Of a DNA stretch of 64,000 nucleotides, positions 54,431 through 63,435 are shown one piece after another; the first letter of the stretch is position 1, and each line of letters opens with the position of its first letter. This DNA is from Lachnospiraceae bacterium. Its GTDB lineage: Bacteria > Bacillota > Clostridia > Lachnospirales > Lachnospiraceae. The position numbers and the translations under genes were made by a program. The stretch lies in NCBI GenBank assembly GCA_017934175.1, contig JAGBKB010000036.1:1-64000 (forward strand), in the 5' to 3' direction. The notes beneath the pieces were generated by a model that saw nothing but the letters and a program-made list of their open reading frames with translations, made no database searches and had not been told where the DNA came from.

Positions 54431-55801
54431 TTAATTCTTAAATGAATGAATAGGTGCTGGTATATGTCCACCTCTATCAATAAAATCTTTACAAGAATAG
54501 TTATTTACTTTCATTATTGGAGCATAGCCTAAAAGTCCACCGAAAAATACTTTGTCTCCAACATTTTTTCCATATGCAGGTATGAGTCTCACAGCAGTTG
54601 TTTTTTGATTTATAATACCAATCATCATTTCATCGGCTATAATACCAGAAATTGTAGATTCACTTGTATCTCCAGGTATTGCAATCATATCAAGTCCTAC
54701 TGAACATACACAGGTCATTGCTTCAAGTTTTTCTAATGTTAATGATTTCTTTGTAGCAGCATTTATCATTCCTTGGTCTTCAGATACAGGTATAAATGCA
54801 CCACTTAAACCACCAACATTTTTTGCAGCCATTATGCCACCTTTTTTAACTTGGTCATTTAATATTGCAAGAGCACATGTAGTTCCAGGAGCACCTGTAA
54901 CCTCAAGTCCCATCAATTCAAGTATGTCAGAAATTGAATCCCCTTTGGCTGGAGTTGGTGCAAGAGACAAATCAATTATGCCAAAAGGAACTCCAAGTCT
55001 TTTAGCAGCACTTGTTCCCACAAGTTGACCAACTCTTGTTATTTTAAATGCAATATTCTTAATTGTTTCACAAAGTGTAGTAAAATCTTTGCCTTTGGCT
55101 TCCAATAATGCTTTTCTTACCACTCCTGGACCAGAAACACCAACATTTATAACTGCTTCACCTTGACTTATACCATGGAAAGCACCTGCCATAAATGGAT
55201 TGTCATCTGGAGCATTCGCAAATACAACAAACTTTGCACATCCAAGTGAATCATTTGACTTAGTTAAATTAGCAGTTTCCTTAATAATTTTACCACATAA
55301 TTTTACTGCATCCATATCAAGCCCAGACTTTGTACTACCTACAACAACTGAACTACATAAAACTTTAGTTTTAGATAAAACTTTTGGAATAGCATTCAAA
55401 AATCTTTCATCATTTTTAGTCATACCACCATTTACAATGGCTGACCAACCACCAATAAAATCTATTTTTAATTTCTGCGCAACCGAATCAATAGTTTTTG
55501 CTACCTTGACATAATCTGCAGTAGTTTTACATGCTGATTCTGTAATTATTGACATTGGAGTTATAGATATTCTCTTATTAATAATAGGAATACTATATTC
55601 TCTCTCAATATCATTTCCAACCTTAACTAAATCTTTGGCATAATACATCAATTTATTCTTTATGTTATCACATAGTTTATCAACATCATTTGTCATTGTA
55701 TCTAATAGGCTAATTCCCATTGTAATAGTTCTGACATCAAGATGTTCTTTTGAAAACATTTCAACTGTTTCTAACGCTTGTTCAATACTAATAATCTCCA
55801 T
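54431..55801 (-). CDS. UPF0210/DUF711 (PFL family) protein
   Basis: 456 residues, full-length match by eye to the UPF0210 family: [28 protein letters not shown] at the N terminus, [16 protein letters not shown], and a glycine-rich core. Structures of this family resemble glycyl-radical-enzyme folds, but no radical loop is evident and no reaction is established. It starts 11 bases after the ACT-domain gene, its constant partner across Firmicutes, behind an AGAGG site. Confidence 0.92.
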   Translation of the reverse strand: MEIISIEQALETVEMFSKEHLDVRTITMGISLLDTMTNDVDKLCDNIKNKLMYYAKDLVKVGNDIEREYSIPIINKRISITPMSIITESACKTTADYVKVAKTIDSVAQKLKIDFIGGWSAIVNGGMTKNDERFLNAIPKVLSKTKVLCSSVVVGSTKSGLDMDAVKLCGKIIKETANLTKSNDSLGCAKFVVFANAPDDNPFMAGAFHGISQGEAVINVGVSGPGVVRKALLEAKGKDFTTLCETIKNIAFKITRVGQLVGTSAAKRLGVPFGIIDLSLAPTPAKGDSISDILELMGLEVTGAPGTTCALAILNDQVKKGGIMAAKNVGGLSGAFIPVSEDQGMINAATKKSLTLEKLEAMTCVCSVGLDMIAIPGDTSESTISGIIADEMMIGIINQKTTAVRLIPAYGKNVGDKVFFGGLLGYAPIMKVNNYSCKDFIDRGGHIPAPIHSFKN

Positions 55802-55812
55802 ACTGTTACCTC

Positions 55813-56082
55813 TTATACCTGATGCATGGCATTAAATACATCTTCAAGCATAACATTTACCATAAGATTTGATTTTTTACCATAGTCTTCTAACTTTTTT
55901 TTGAACTCACCATACTTATTTCGTTCTGGAGCAGATACTATTGCCATCATATTAAAATAATTTGAAACTATTGACTGTCGTATGTTCTCTACACTTACTT
56001 TATAATCATGTAAAATCTTTGATACATTATAAAGTATACCATAATTATCTTTTCCATAAATAACAATAACAATTTTTTTCAT
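55813..56082 (-). CDS. ACT-domain protein, UPF0237 family
   Basis: 89 residues: a single ACT fold ([49 protein letters not shown]) that usually binds amino acids and dimerises. The family always travels with UPF0210 proteins, so it is likely the regulatory partner of the next gene. It begins four bases after the preceding stop codon. Confidence 0.92.
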   Translation of the reverse strand: MKKIVIVIYGKDNYGILYNVSKILHDYKVSVENIRQSIVSNYFNMMAIVSAPERNKYGEFKKKLEDYGKKSNLMVNVMLEDVFNAMHQV

Positions 56083-56085
56083 AAT

Positions 56086-56916
56086 TTAATCCTCCAAATT
56101 ATTTATTATTTCAGTAATTTCTTGTCTTTTTGCAACTTTTATATTAGGTAATTGTAAATTACTGTTAGTTTTATAGTTATCTTTTATATATTTGGTAACA
56201 AACTCATAAGCATACTCTTCTGAATTAGAATCGGCACTTATATGAGATAAGTATACTTCTTTTAAATTAGACCCTGCTATATTTAGAATTATGTTTGAAC
56301 AATCTACATTGGATAAATGACCGCCTTCCCCCATTATTCTATCTTTAAGAATTGCTGGATATGAGTTTTCTAAAAGCATATCACTATCATAATTGCACTC
56401 AAGCATTAAGTAATTTACATCTTCAAGTGTTCTTAAATTATATTCAGTATATTTTCCCATATCTGTTAATATTGCTATAACTGTATCACCTAATACAAAT
56501 TTATAATAAAGTGATGGTACATCATGGCAACCCTTTATAGGATAAAACTTTATATCTCCAACTGATAAATATGAATTATCATTTAGTATATTTATAGGTG
56601 AAACAATTTTAAAATTATTTAAGTTTACTTTTATGTTATTCTTTTCTAAACTATTTGCAATATTTATTAATGTGTCTCTTTGCGAAACTATCTTAATATC
56701 ATAGTCTTTTAAAATATTTTGTAACCCTAAAATATGGTCAGTATGACTATGAGTTATAAATATACAATCAATATCTTCAAGTCCTAAATTATAGCGGTTT
56801 AAAGAATCTACAATTCTTTTTCTTGATATTCCACAATCGACTAATACATTAGTATTTTTATGGGAAATCAGTGCACAGTTTCCCTTGCTACTACTTGCGA
56901 ATGAAATAAATCTCAT
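56086..56916 (-). CDS. Metallo-beta-lactamase-fold hydrolase, YycJ/WalJ-like
   Basis: 276 residues, cytoplasmic. The N terminus RFISFASSSKGNCALI and THSHTDHILG zinc site are those of the YycJ/WalJ subfamily, a 5'-exonuclease-like group implicated in mismatch repair and wall stress. The ATG at 56916 has AGAGG six bases upstream; a TTG directly before it is less likely. It overlaps the end of coaE by 26 bases. It is not next to a walRK operon here. Confidence 0.9.
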   Translation of the reverse strand: MRFISFASSSKGNCALISHKNTNVLVDCGISRKRIVDSLNRYNLGLEDIDCIFITHSHTDHILGLQNILKDYDIKIVSQRDTLINIANSLEKNNIKVNLNNFKIVSPINILNDNSYLSVGDIKFYPIKGCHDVPSLYYKFVLGDTVIAILTDMGKYTEYNLRTLEDVNYLMLECNYDSDMLLENSYPAILKDRIMGEGGHLSNVDCSNIILNIAGSNLKEVYLSHISADSNSEEYAYEFVTKYIKDNYKTNSNLQLPNIKVAKRQEITEIINNLED

Positions 56917-57454
56917 CAATTACCTCTTTTAATTTATTTTCTAAATCAATCACTGAACCATTATTTATAATAAAATAATCACTTTTATTATAATATTTAT
57001 CATAATATTTTTGAGAATCGTAAATGAGTTTTACTGCTTCATTACTATATCCACGTGTTTCATTTAATAGTTTTAACTTATCTTCATATGAATTCGTTAT
57101 GCAAATTATCTTATCACAAATTTCATATAGGGTATCATTGGGTAATGCACATTCAATAACTATTAATGTTTCTGTTTTTTCATCATTAGTTTTAACATCA
57201 TTTTCAAGATTATTTATATGCTTTTTTATTTTGTCAAATACTAATGGATGAATAATTTTGCGACACTCCATTTGAGCGATTTCATTTCTAAAAAAAATAC
57301 CTGAAGGTAATGGAATATAATCAGTTTCTCTATTATCTATTATTTCTTTTGCTATTTTATCACAAGAAAAAACTATTGCATTATATTTCTTTTTTAAATA
57401 TTCAGTACAAGCAGTTTTTCCTGACCCAACTTTACCTACTATACCAATAATCAT
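56891..57454 (-). CDS. coaE: Dephospho-CoA kinase
   Basis: 187 residues. Last step of coenzyme A synthesis. P-loop GKVGSGKT at 6-13, the CDKIAKEII segment and HPLVF with the family His, followed by a lid. The start overlaps the preceding stop as TAATG. It stands in the common order polA - orphan - coaE. Confidence 0.93.
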   Translation of the reverse strand: MIIGIVGKVGSGKTACTEYLKKKYNAIVFSCDKIAKEIIDNRETDYIPLPSGIFFRNEIAQMECRKIIHPLVFDKIKKHINNLENDVKTNDEKTETLIVIECALPNDTLYEICDKIICITNSYEDKLKLLNETRGYSNEAVKLIYDSQKYYDKYYNKSDYFIINNGSVIDLENKLKEVIDEIYFIRK

Positions 57455-57732
57455 TAAACTATCGTCTCCTCAACAAAGTTAAGTCCTTTTTCTATTCCAT
57501 CACTCGTATACTCAAACTCTTTTTCTATTATATCTTTTTTATCAGTATTCTCAAAATTAAATACATCTTTCCAAACATATACTAATAACTTATCACTATT
57601 ATCATCATTCTTTGATTTTACTTTTTCAAATCTAAATCTTTTACCATTATATGAACCACTAAATGGTAATTCATTTAAAAAACTAATACTTAACATTGTC
57701 AATGGTATTCTTAAGTCTTCTCTCATACTCAT
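57454..57732 (-). CDS. Conserved orphan between polA and coaE
   Basis: 92 residues, probably soluble: MREDLRIPLTMLSISFLNELPFSGSYNGKRFRFEKVKS and a C-terminal acidic/aromatic half with VYVWKDVFNFENT. I recognise no named domain. A similar small gene seems to occur at this position in Lachnospiraceae, so it may be a clade marker. It starts directly after polA and is coupled to coaE by TAATG; translation is therefore very likely. Confidence 0.75.
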   Translation of the reverse strand: MSMREDLRIPLTMLSISFLNELPFSGSYNGKRFRFEKVKSKNDDNSDKLLVYVWKDVFNFENTDKKDIIEKEFEYTSDGIEKGLNFVEETIV

Positions 57733-57734
57733 AC

Positions 57735-60152
57735 TTAATGTGCATCATCCCAATTTTTGCCTTCTTTAATTTCAATTTCAAGTTTTACTTTAAAATCAAA
57801 AGCATCTGTCATTTTATCTTTCAATATCTTTTTTACTTTGCTCTCTTCGCCCTTTTTACATTCAATTAAAATCTCATCATGAACTTGTAATACAATCCTT
57901 GATTCAAGTTTTTGTTTTTCCAATTCATTGTCCACACCTATCATAGCAAGTTTCATAATGTCTGCGGCTGTACCTTGAATAGGAGAATTCATTGCTACCC
58001 TTTTTGCAAATGCTTTTTGCATAGCATTTCCTACTTTAAACTCTGGTATTGGTCTTATTCTACCATAGTAAGTCTTTGTAAAACCATTATTTCTTGCTGC
58101 TTCTACAGTACTGTCAAGATATTCTTTTACTTTTTTATATCTATTAAAATACTTATCAATATATAATTTTGCTTCTTTCGTATCAATTTGTAAATCTTCT
58201 CCAAGTCCATAAGAAGACATACCATAAACTATGCCAAAATTTATTGCTTTTGCTTTTCTTCTAAGTTCAGGTGTTACATCTTTAATATCTATACCAAAAA
58301 CTTCACTTGCAGTCTTGCTATGAACATCTGCAGTTCCTTTATAAGCATTTATAAGGTTTTCATCTTCTGATAAAATTGCCAAAATACGCAATTCTATTTG
58401 AGAATAATCTGCATCAATAAATGTAAAACCTTTTCTTGGGATAAAGGATCTGCGAAGTTCTCTACCTAAAGCGGTCCTTATAGGTATATTTTGCAGATTT
58501 GGGTTGTCACTTGACAGCCTTCCAGTAGCAGTTTCAGTTTGATTAAAATTGGTATGTATTCTTCCATCAACAATATATTTAGGAAGTGATTCAACATATG
58601 TAGTTAAGAGTTTATTATATGTTCTATAATCCATAATAGGCTTAATAATTTCATGCTTATTCACCAATTTTTGTAATACTTCTACTCCAGTAGATTGCTT
58701 TTCCCCTTTTTTTCTTTCATAGTCAAGTTTCAATTTATTAAATAATATTTCTCCAAGTTGTTTTGGTGAATTAATATTAAAGTTGTCATCTCCTGCGAGT
58801 GAATGAATTTTATCTTCAAGTTTATTGATTTCTTTAGTCAATTTTTTTCCAAAATCATTAATTAAATCTTCATCAACTGCAATTCCAAGTTTTTCCATAT
58901 TATATAATACTTTAACAAGAGGTAAATCTATATCTCTATAGACTTTTTCAAGTGAAAGATTCTTAATCTTCTTTATTGATTCATCATACAATTTCTTTTG
59001 TTCTATAAAATATATATCATCATAATCTTTTTTTATAGGATTTAAAATATAAGACATTACTGTTAAATCTTCCATACCTTCTTTAGGTATATATTTATTA
59101 AATATATCACTATCATCCAATTCCTTATATCTATTTTTCAAATTGTATGCATACTTTTTATCATTATCATCATATTTTTTATTATTCTTTTCAATATCAT
59201 CAAAATTATTATCTATACTAACAAAGCCATCAAGCAAAGATTCAGATTTTTTAGATGCCTTTAAGGTTTTATTTGCCTTCCCAAATCTTTTATATAATGA
59301 TTTCAGTTCATACTTTTCAACTACTTTATATGTATCACTATTAAATAAATCTTTCAATTCTAAATCTTCAATATTTGCATCAATATCTACATTTTTAACT
59401 ATTGTAACAAGTGTTTTATAAAGTTTAACCTCTTCTTTACCTTCAGTAAATGCTTTTACAACACTTGGTTTTTTTATTTCATCTATATGTTTATATATAT
59501 TATCTATACTTTTATACTTTGTGATAAGTTCATTTGCAGTTATTTTACCAACGCCCTTTACACCAGGAATATTATCTGATGGGTCTCCCATAATTGCTTT
59601 TAAGTCTATAAACTCTGTAGGTGTCATCTTGTATTCATTTTCTACATCTTTTGCATAATAAGGATAAATATCAGAATTGCTTTTTGCAGTTTTAGCCAGT
59701 CTAATCTTTATATCATCAGTTGCAAGTTGTAACATATCCTTATCTCCTGACAATATTACTACCTCTAATTTATCACTTGAAAACTTATTTGCAAGCGAGC
59801 CTAAAATATCATCTGCTTCATAACCAGCTTTGGAAAACATATTTATTTTCATAGCATTAAGCATTTCTTTTACATAAGGAACTTGCTCTTTAAGTTCACT
59901 TGGCATAGGTTTTCTTTGACCTTTATACTCTTTATACATTTTATGCCTAAATGTAGGAGCATTTTCATCAAAAGCAACTGCTATGTAATCTGGTTTTTCA
60001 TCATCAATAGTTCTAAATAATATATTTAAAAAACCAAGCATTGCATTGGTATGATAACCATTACTTGTTGATAATAATGGCAGTGCATAAAATCCACGAC
60101 AAATAATGCTATATGCATCAATTAATAATAATTTTGACTTTTCATTGCTCAT
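57735..60152 (-). CDS. polA: DNA polymerase I with reduced 3'-5' exonuclease domain
   Basis: 805 residues. N-terminal 5' nuclease (LLIDAYSIICRGFYALP, VILSGDKDMLQLA, GVKGVGKITANELI), a short degenerate middle domain (about 300-400) without the catalytic carboxylate motifs, and the polymerase domain with motif A DADYSQIELRILA, motif B RRKAKAINFGIVYG and motif C QVHDEIL. Typical PolA has 870-930 residues; the missing part is in the proofreading domain, so the enzyme should lack 3'-5' exonuclease activity. It overlaps the zinc-finger gene by 4 bases. Confidence 0.96.
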   Translation of the reverse strand: MSNEKSKLLLIDAYSIICRGFYALPLLSTSNGYHTNAMLGFLNILFRTIDDEKPDYIAVAFDENAPTFRHKMYKEYKGQRKPMPSELKEQVPYVKEMLNAMKINMFSKAGYEADDILGSLANKFSSDKLEVVILSGDKDMLQLATDDIKIRLAKTAKSNSDIYPYYAKDVENEYKMTPTEFIDLKAIMGDPSDNIPGVKGVGKITANELITKYKSIDNIYKHIDEIKKPSVVKAFTEGKEEVKLYKTLVTIVKNVDIDANIEDLELKDLFNSDTYKVVEKYELKSLYKRFGKANKTLKASKKSESLLDGFVSIDNNFDDIEKNNKKYDDNDKKYAYNLKNRYKELDDSDIFNKYIPKEGMEDLTVMSYILNPIKKDYDDIYFIEQKKLYDESIKKIKNLSLEKVYRDIDLPLVKVLYNMEKLGIAVDEDLINDFGKKLTKEINKLEDKIHSLAGDDNFNINSPKQLGEILFNKLKLDYERKKGEKQSTGVEVLQKLVNKHEIIKPIMDYRTYNKLLTTYVESLPKYIVDGRIHTNFNQTETATGRLSSDNPNLQNIPIRTALGRELRRSFIPRKGFTFIDADYSQIELRILAILSEDENLINAYKGTADVHSKTASEVFGIDIKDVTPELRRKAKAINFGIVYGMSSYGLGEDLQIDTKEAKLYIDKYFNRYKKVKEYLDSTVEAARNNGFTKTYYGRIRPIPEFKVGNAMQKAFAKRVAMNSPIQGTAADIMKLAMIGVDNELEKQKLESRIVLQVHDEILIECKKGEESKVKKILKDKMTDAFDFKVKLEIEIKEGKNWDDAH

Positions 60153-60484
60153 TTATATGTTATCCTTAATGCTATTATCAGCAATATAACAAAAATTATA
60201 CATATGCCAATACTTATAATAATATATTTTCTTGTTTTTTTATTGTCTTTGGACTTAATCTTTTTTTCCGTTGCATCCATTAATTCATTTAATTTTTTTT
60301 GATAATTAAAATCTAAATCTTTATCTAAATCATTAAATGTTGTATAAAAAGAAAACTCATCAAGTAAAACTTCTCTACATTTTTCACATTCTTTTAAGTG
60401 ATAATAAGTTCTACGAAGTTCATTTCCTATCAGAGTTTCTCTTAAAAAACTATTTATATTTTTTTTTGCAGCACTGCAGTCCAT
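60149..60484 (-). CDS. Zinc-finger (zf-HC2-like) single-pass membrane protein
   Basis: 111 residues. The N-terminal 45 residues fit the anti-sigma zinc-finger pattern, Cys3 followed by HLKECEKC (His-x3-Cys-x2-Cys); a charged linker and one membrane helix (about 88-107) follow. Such proteins can hold ECF sigma factors at the membrane, but no sigma gene is adjacent. The ATG is only 7 bases beyond the 3' end of tRNA-Leu and has no ribosome binding site. The stop overlaps the polA start. Confidence 0.8.
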   Translation of the reverse strand: MDCSAAKKNINSFLRETLIGNELRRTYYHLKECEKCREVLLDEFSFYTTFNDLDKDLDFNYQKKLNELMDATEKKIKSKDNKKTRKYIIISIGICIIFVILLIIALRITYK

Positions 60485-60491
60485 TTTACAT

Positions 60492-60571
60492 TGCCGCTAG
60501 TGGGACTCGAACCCACAAGGTTTCCCGCACGATTTTGAGTCGTGTGCGTTTACCAATTTCGCCATAGCGGC
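60492..60571 (-). tRNA. tRNA-Leu (anticodon CAA)
   Basis: Minus strand: acceptor GCCGCTA/TAGCGGC with discriminator A, D arm GCG...CGC, anticodon stem CACGA/TCGTG with loop CTCAAAA (anticodon CAA, codon UUG), long variable arm CGGGAAACCTT as in class II tRNAs, T arm GTGGG/CCCAC with TTCGAGT. CCA is not encoded. No promoter or terminator is seen; it lies inside the upp-polA transcript. Confidence 0.95.
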
Positions 60572-60597
60572 ATTATTCTATATAGTTAGATAATCTA

Positions 60598-61239
60598 TTA
60601 TTTAGTACCAAAGATTCTATCTCCAGCATCTCCAAGACCTGGAACTATGTATCCCTTCTCATTTAATTTTTCATCAAGAGCGCCACAATATATTTGAACA
60701 TCAGGATGTTCCCCATGGATTTTTTTAAGTCCTTCAGGGCAACCAATAACAGATAAAAACTTTATCTTTTTTCCACCCCTATTTTTTACTAATGTTATCG
60801 CGTCAGAACCAGAACCTCCTGTAGCAAGCATTGGGTCAAGTACAAGTATAACTCTTTGTTCTATAGGATTTGGAAGTTTGCAAAAATACTCATGAGGTTG
60901 TAAAGTCTCTTCATCTCTATACATACCAATATGTCCTACTTTAGCAGATGGCACAAGTGCCAATATACCAGGTACCATTCCAAGTCCTGCTCTTAATATA
61001 GGAACAACAGCAAGTTTTCTACCATCAAGAACTGGAGATTTGCATTTAGCAATTGGTGTCTCTATATCTTCAAGTCTTGTTGGAAGGTCAGAAAGTGCTT
61101 CATAACCCATAAGCATACTAAGTTCTTCAACTACACTCCTAAACTCATTAGTCCCAGTATTTTTGTCCCTTAAAATACTAATTTTATGTTTGATAAGTGG
61201 ATGTTCAAAAATATAAACATTTTCATCAAATTTTATCAT
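60598..61239 (-). CDS. upp: Uracil phosphoribosyltransferase
   Basis: 213 residues. Makes UMP from uracil and PRPP. Family motifs: [22 protein letters not shown] at the start, PILRAGLGM, the PRPP loop [15 protein letters not shown] and the C-terminal uracil-binding [28 protein letters not shown] precedes the ATG. Confidence 0.97.
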   Translation of the reverse strand: MIKFDENVYIFEHPLIKHKISILRDKNTGTNEFRSVVEELSMLMGYEALSDLPTRLEDIETPIAKCKSPVLDGRKLAVVPILRAGLGMVPGILALVPSAKVGHIGMYRDEETLQPHEYFCKLPNPIEQRVILVLDPMLATGGSGSDAITLVKNRGGKKIKFLSVIGCPEGLKKIHGEHPDVQIYCGALDEKLNEKGYIVPGLGDAGDRIFGTK

Positions 61240-61270
61240 GTTGCCCTCCTTACATAATAATATTTATAAA

Positions 61271-62560
61271 CTATGGTTTATATTTAACTATTGCATAATT
61301 TCCAAGTTTTGAACTAAGTTTAACACTAAAATATACTGTACCATCTACATCTTTATAACTAAATATCTTTGGCCAAGTATTAAGTCCTTTATTTCTAAAA
61401 TCTGCATTTTTCATTTGGTCTAAATATCGTGATTGAACTGTTAGATTAATATATTCTCTTACTTTTTTTCTATCACTATCTTCTACATTTAAAAACTCAA
61501 CTTTACTTGACCTTGTCCATTTTGATAATTTCTCTAAATCAGCAACATAATCCGATAAAGTCACATCTAAACCTGTTTTTAAATCAACTGTATTTGTGTA
61601 AAAAATCTTTTGGTCAACTGTAGATACATTTGTATAACCATAAACTGGATAATTATTTGATGCACCTGAATAATAACTTGGAGCAGCATTAACAATACTA
61701 TTACCTACACTTGTAGCATTTTCTTGGTATTTAGGATTATTTGATGCTGTATTATCTTCATAGACATGCATAGAAGAAGTATGTGCTGCAGCAGTAGGAT
61801 GTGGTATAGTAGTAACAACTGGTCCCCCATCTGCTGTACCTGTTTTATAGTTTGATGATGTATTATAGCCTTCACCTGCTTTATGAATCTCAACATTTGA
61901 AGACCTATTTGTTGTAGTCTCTACATTATTAGTTATACTACTTGGTGGTATAATATTCATAGTTTGTTGCTGAAGACCTGCAAGTGGGTCAATAAAACCG
62001 TCTAAATAAGGGTCCTTCCCATTTACTCTATTACTATTACCTGTATTATTATTAGATGAGCCACTTGATGTGTTGCCCTTATTTGTTTTTCCTACTACTC
62101 TACCAGTATAAATTATAGTTATATAATCTTCATCAAATCTTTTTACTTCGCATGCAATAGTAAGATTTTGTAGTGCTGTTGAAATTGGATATAGAGGAAC
62201 TATTGATATTGCATTTGTCTTAATCTTTTCATTTATTCTTGCTTGCAAATCTAAATCATCCATCCCTTCTATCTGTGGGTAATCAATACTTACATGATTA
62301 TTATAACCATTAAAATTCTCAATTTTAGTAGTTACCTTTGGTAATGGTATCGTAGTTGTTTCTGTTTCAGTTTCTTTAGTTGTCTCTACAGTTTCAGTAG
62401 TAGATATAATTGTAGTTTCTTTCTTATTATTCAAGAACCTACTTGCAATATTATCTCCTGACAAAATAGTTGGCATCTGCATTAGAAAAACAACTGCAAT
62501 CAAAGTAATTATAACTGCTACTAAAATAACTATTGTTGCTATAAGCCCTTTATTCTTCAT
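61271..62560 (-). CDS. Membrane-anchored DUF4163/DUF3298-like protein with a low-complexity insert
   Basis: 429 residues. One N-terminal membrane helix (about 7-30), a Thr/Glu-rich linker, then a first structured block (about 80-155: VSIDYPQIEGMDDLDLQARINEKI, YITIIYTG) and a second at about 315-429 (FYTNTVDLKTGLDVTLSDYV, ending VKLSSKLGNYAIVKYKP). These read like two halves of one DUF4163/DUF3298 fold, separated by some 150 residues of Ser/Thr/Asn-rich sequence. The protein is extracellular. Related domains accompany peptidoglycan deacetylases, but no enzyme domain is present. Confidence 0.7.
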   Translation of the reverse strand: MKNKGLIATIVILVAVIITLIAVVFLMQMPTILSGDNIASRFLNNKKETTIISTTETVETTKETETETTTIPLPKVTTKIENFNGYNNHVSIDYPQIEGMDDLDLQARINEKIKTNAISIVPLYPISTALQNLTIACEVKRFDEDYITIIYTGRVVGKTNKGNTSSGSSNNNTGNSNRVNGKDPYLDGFIDPLAGLQQQTMNIIPPSSITNNVETTTNRSSNVEIHKAGEGYNTSSNYKTGTADGGPVVTTIPHPTAAAHTSSMHVYEDNTASNNPKYQENATSVGNSIVNAAPSYYSGASNNYPVYGYTNVSTVDQKIFYTNTVDLKTGLDVTLSDYVADLEKLSKWTRSSKVEFLNVEDSDRKKVREYINLTVQSRYLDQMKNADFRNKGLNTWPKIFSYKDVDGTVYFSVKLSSKLGNYAIVKYKP

Positions 62561-62564
62561 ATGT

Positions 62565-63236
62565 TTATTTCCTTTCTACGATACATTCACTTGTTTTACA
62601 AACACTATCTTTTTCAACAACTCCTTTAACATATGCAAGTGGATAAACAAAAGTATTCTGTCCCAAAATAGTTCCTGGATTTAACACAGCATTACATCCA
62701 ATTTGAACATTATCACCAATAATTGCTCCAAACTTCCTAAGTTTAGTATCTATCACATCATCTCCTACATTTAAAACTATTGGCTTTTCATCAAATCTAA
62801 GATTAGATACCTTGACACCTGCCCCAAGATGCGAATTATAACCAAGAACTGAATCTCCAACATAATTAAAGTGTGGAACTTTTGCTTTATTAAACATCAA
62901 AACATTTTTTAACTCACAAGAATTTCCTACCACACAATTATCACCAATAATAACATTTTCACGAAGGAATGCTGCATTTCTCAAATCAACATCCTTCCCA
63001 ATAATAATATTTCTTCCAAGATAAACACTTTTTAAAACAGTAACACTCTTATGAACATATACTCCATCTTTAATTCTATTGTATTCATAAGTATTTAAAG
63101 AACGAACGCACTCATCAAATTTTTGTTTAATAAGTGGCAACACTTCAAAAGGGTATGTTAGCCCTTTAAATAGGAAACTAAATTCAGTCTCATTTAAATC
63201 TAAAATTTCAGCAATTTTAATACTATCTTTATTCAT
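62565..63236 (-). CDS. Left-handed beta-helix (hexapeptide repeat) protein, GlmU C-domain-like
   Basis: 223 residues. After a 65-residue helical N terminus come many hexapeptide turns (VTVLKSVYLGRNIIIGKDVDLRNAAFLRENVIIGDNCVVGN...), the fold of sugar-nucleotide acyltransferases such as the GlmU C-terminal domain. There is no nucleotidyltransferase domain. Acetylation of a sugar phosphate or nucleotide is plausible but not shown. The ATG at 63236 has GGAGGTGGAT before it; a TTG at 63248 is less likely. Confidence 0.82.
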   Translation of the reverse strand: MNKDSIKIAEILDLNETEFSFLFKGLTYPFEVLPLIKQKFDECVRSLNTYEYNRIKDGVYVHKSVTVLKSVYLGRNIIIGKDVDLRNAAFLRENVIIGDNCVVGNSCELKNVLMFNKAKVPHFNYVGDSVLGYNSHLGAGVKVSNLRFDEKPIVLNVGDDVIDTKLRKFGAIIGDNVQIGCNAVLNPGTILGQNTFVYPLAYVKGVVEKDSVCKTSECIVERK

Positions 63237-63265
63237 ATCCACCTCCAAATTTTATCTAAATATTT

Positions 63266-63302
63266 AACTATTAATTTTAGCACACAACTATTAGTATAGC
63301 AC
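63266..63302 (-). promoter_or_regulatory. Tandem 20-base repeats, each with an extended -10 element
   Basis: Plus-strand repeats AACTATTAATTTTAGCAC (63266-63283) and AACTATTAGTATAGCAC (63286-63302) lie 20 bases apart. On the minus strand they contain TGCTAAAAT (TAAAAT at 63279-63274) and TGCTATACT (TATACT at 63298-63293), two candidate promoters for the beta-helix gene. -35 elements are weak. Confidence 0.45.
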
Positions 63303-63316
63303 AAAAAAGTATATAA

Positions 63317-63345
63317 TGGTATTTATATCAATTAATATAATACCA
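63317..63345. repeat. AT-rich inverted repeat after the gyrase/topoisomerase A gene
   Basis: TGGTATTTATAT (63317-63328) and ATATAATACCA (63335-63345) pair with one bulge around a 6-base loop. It overlaps the palindrome CAAAATTTTG (63344-63353). The minus strand has TTTTTT (63308-63303) further on, so weak termination is possible, but a plain operator is just as likely. The rest of the 187-base gap is AT-rich without other features. Confidence 0.35.
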
Positions 63346-63435
63346 AAATTTTGCAAAAAATGCCATAAAATTAAGATATTTTTAGAAAAAACAATAAATT
63401 TTCACTTTTTTTATATAGTTTTACTATATGATTGG

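Noticed and set aside
63412..63428. ATATAGT ... ACTATAT hairpin next to the gyrase/topoisomerase A stop as terminator
   Set aside because: The stem is all AT except one pair, overlaps the end of the gene, and is followed by A residues on the transcribed strand.
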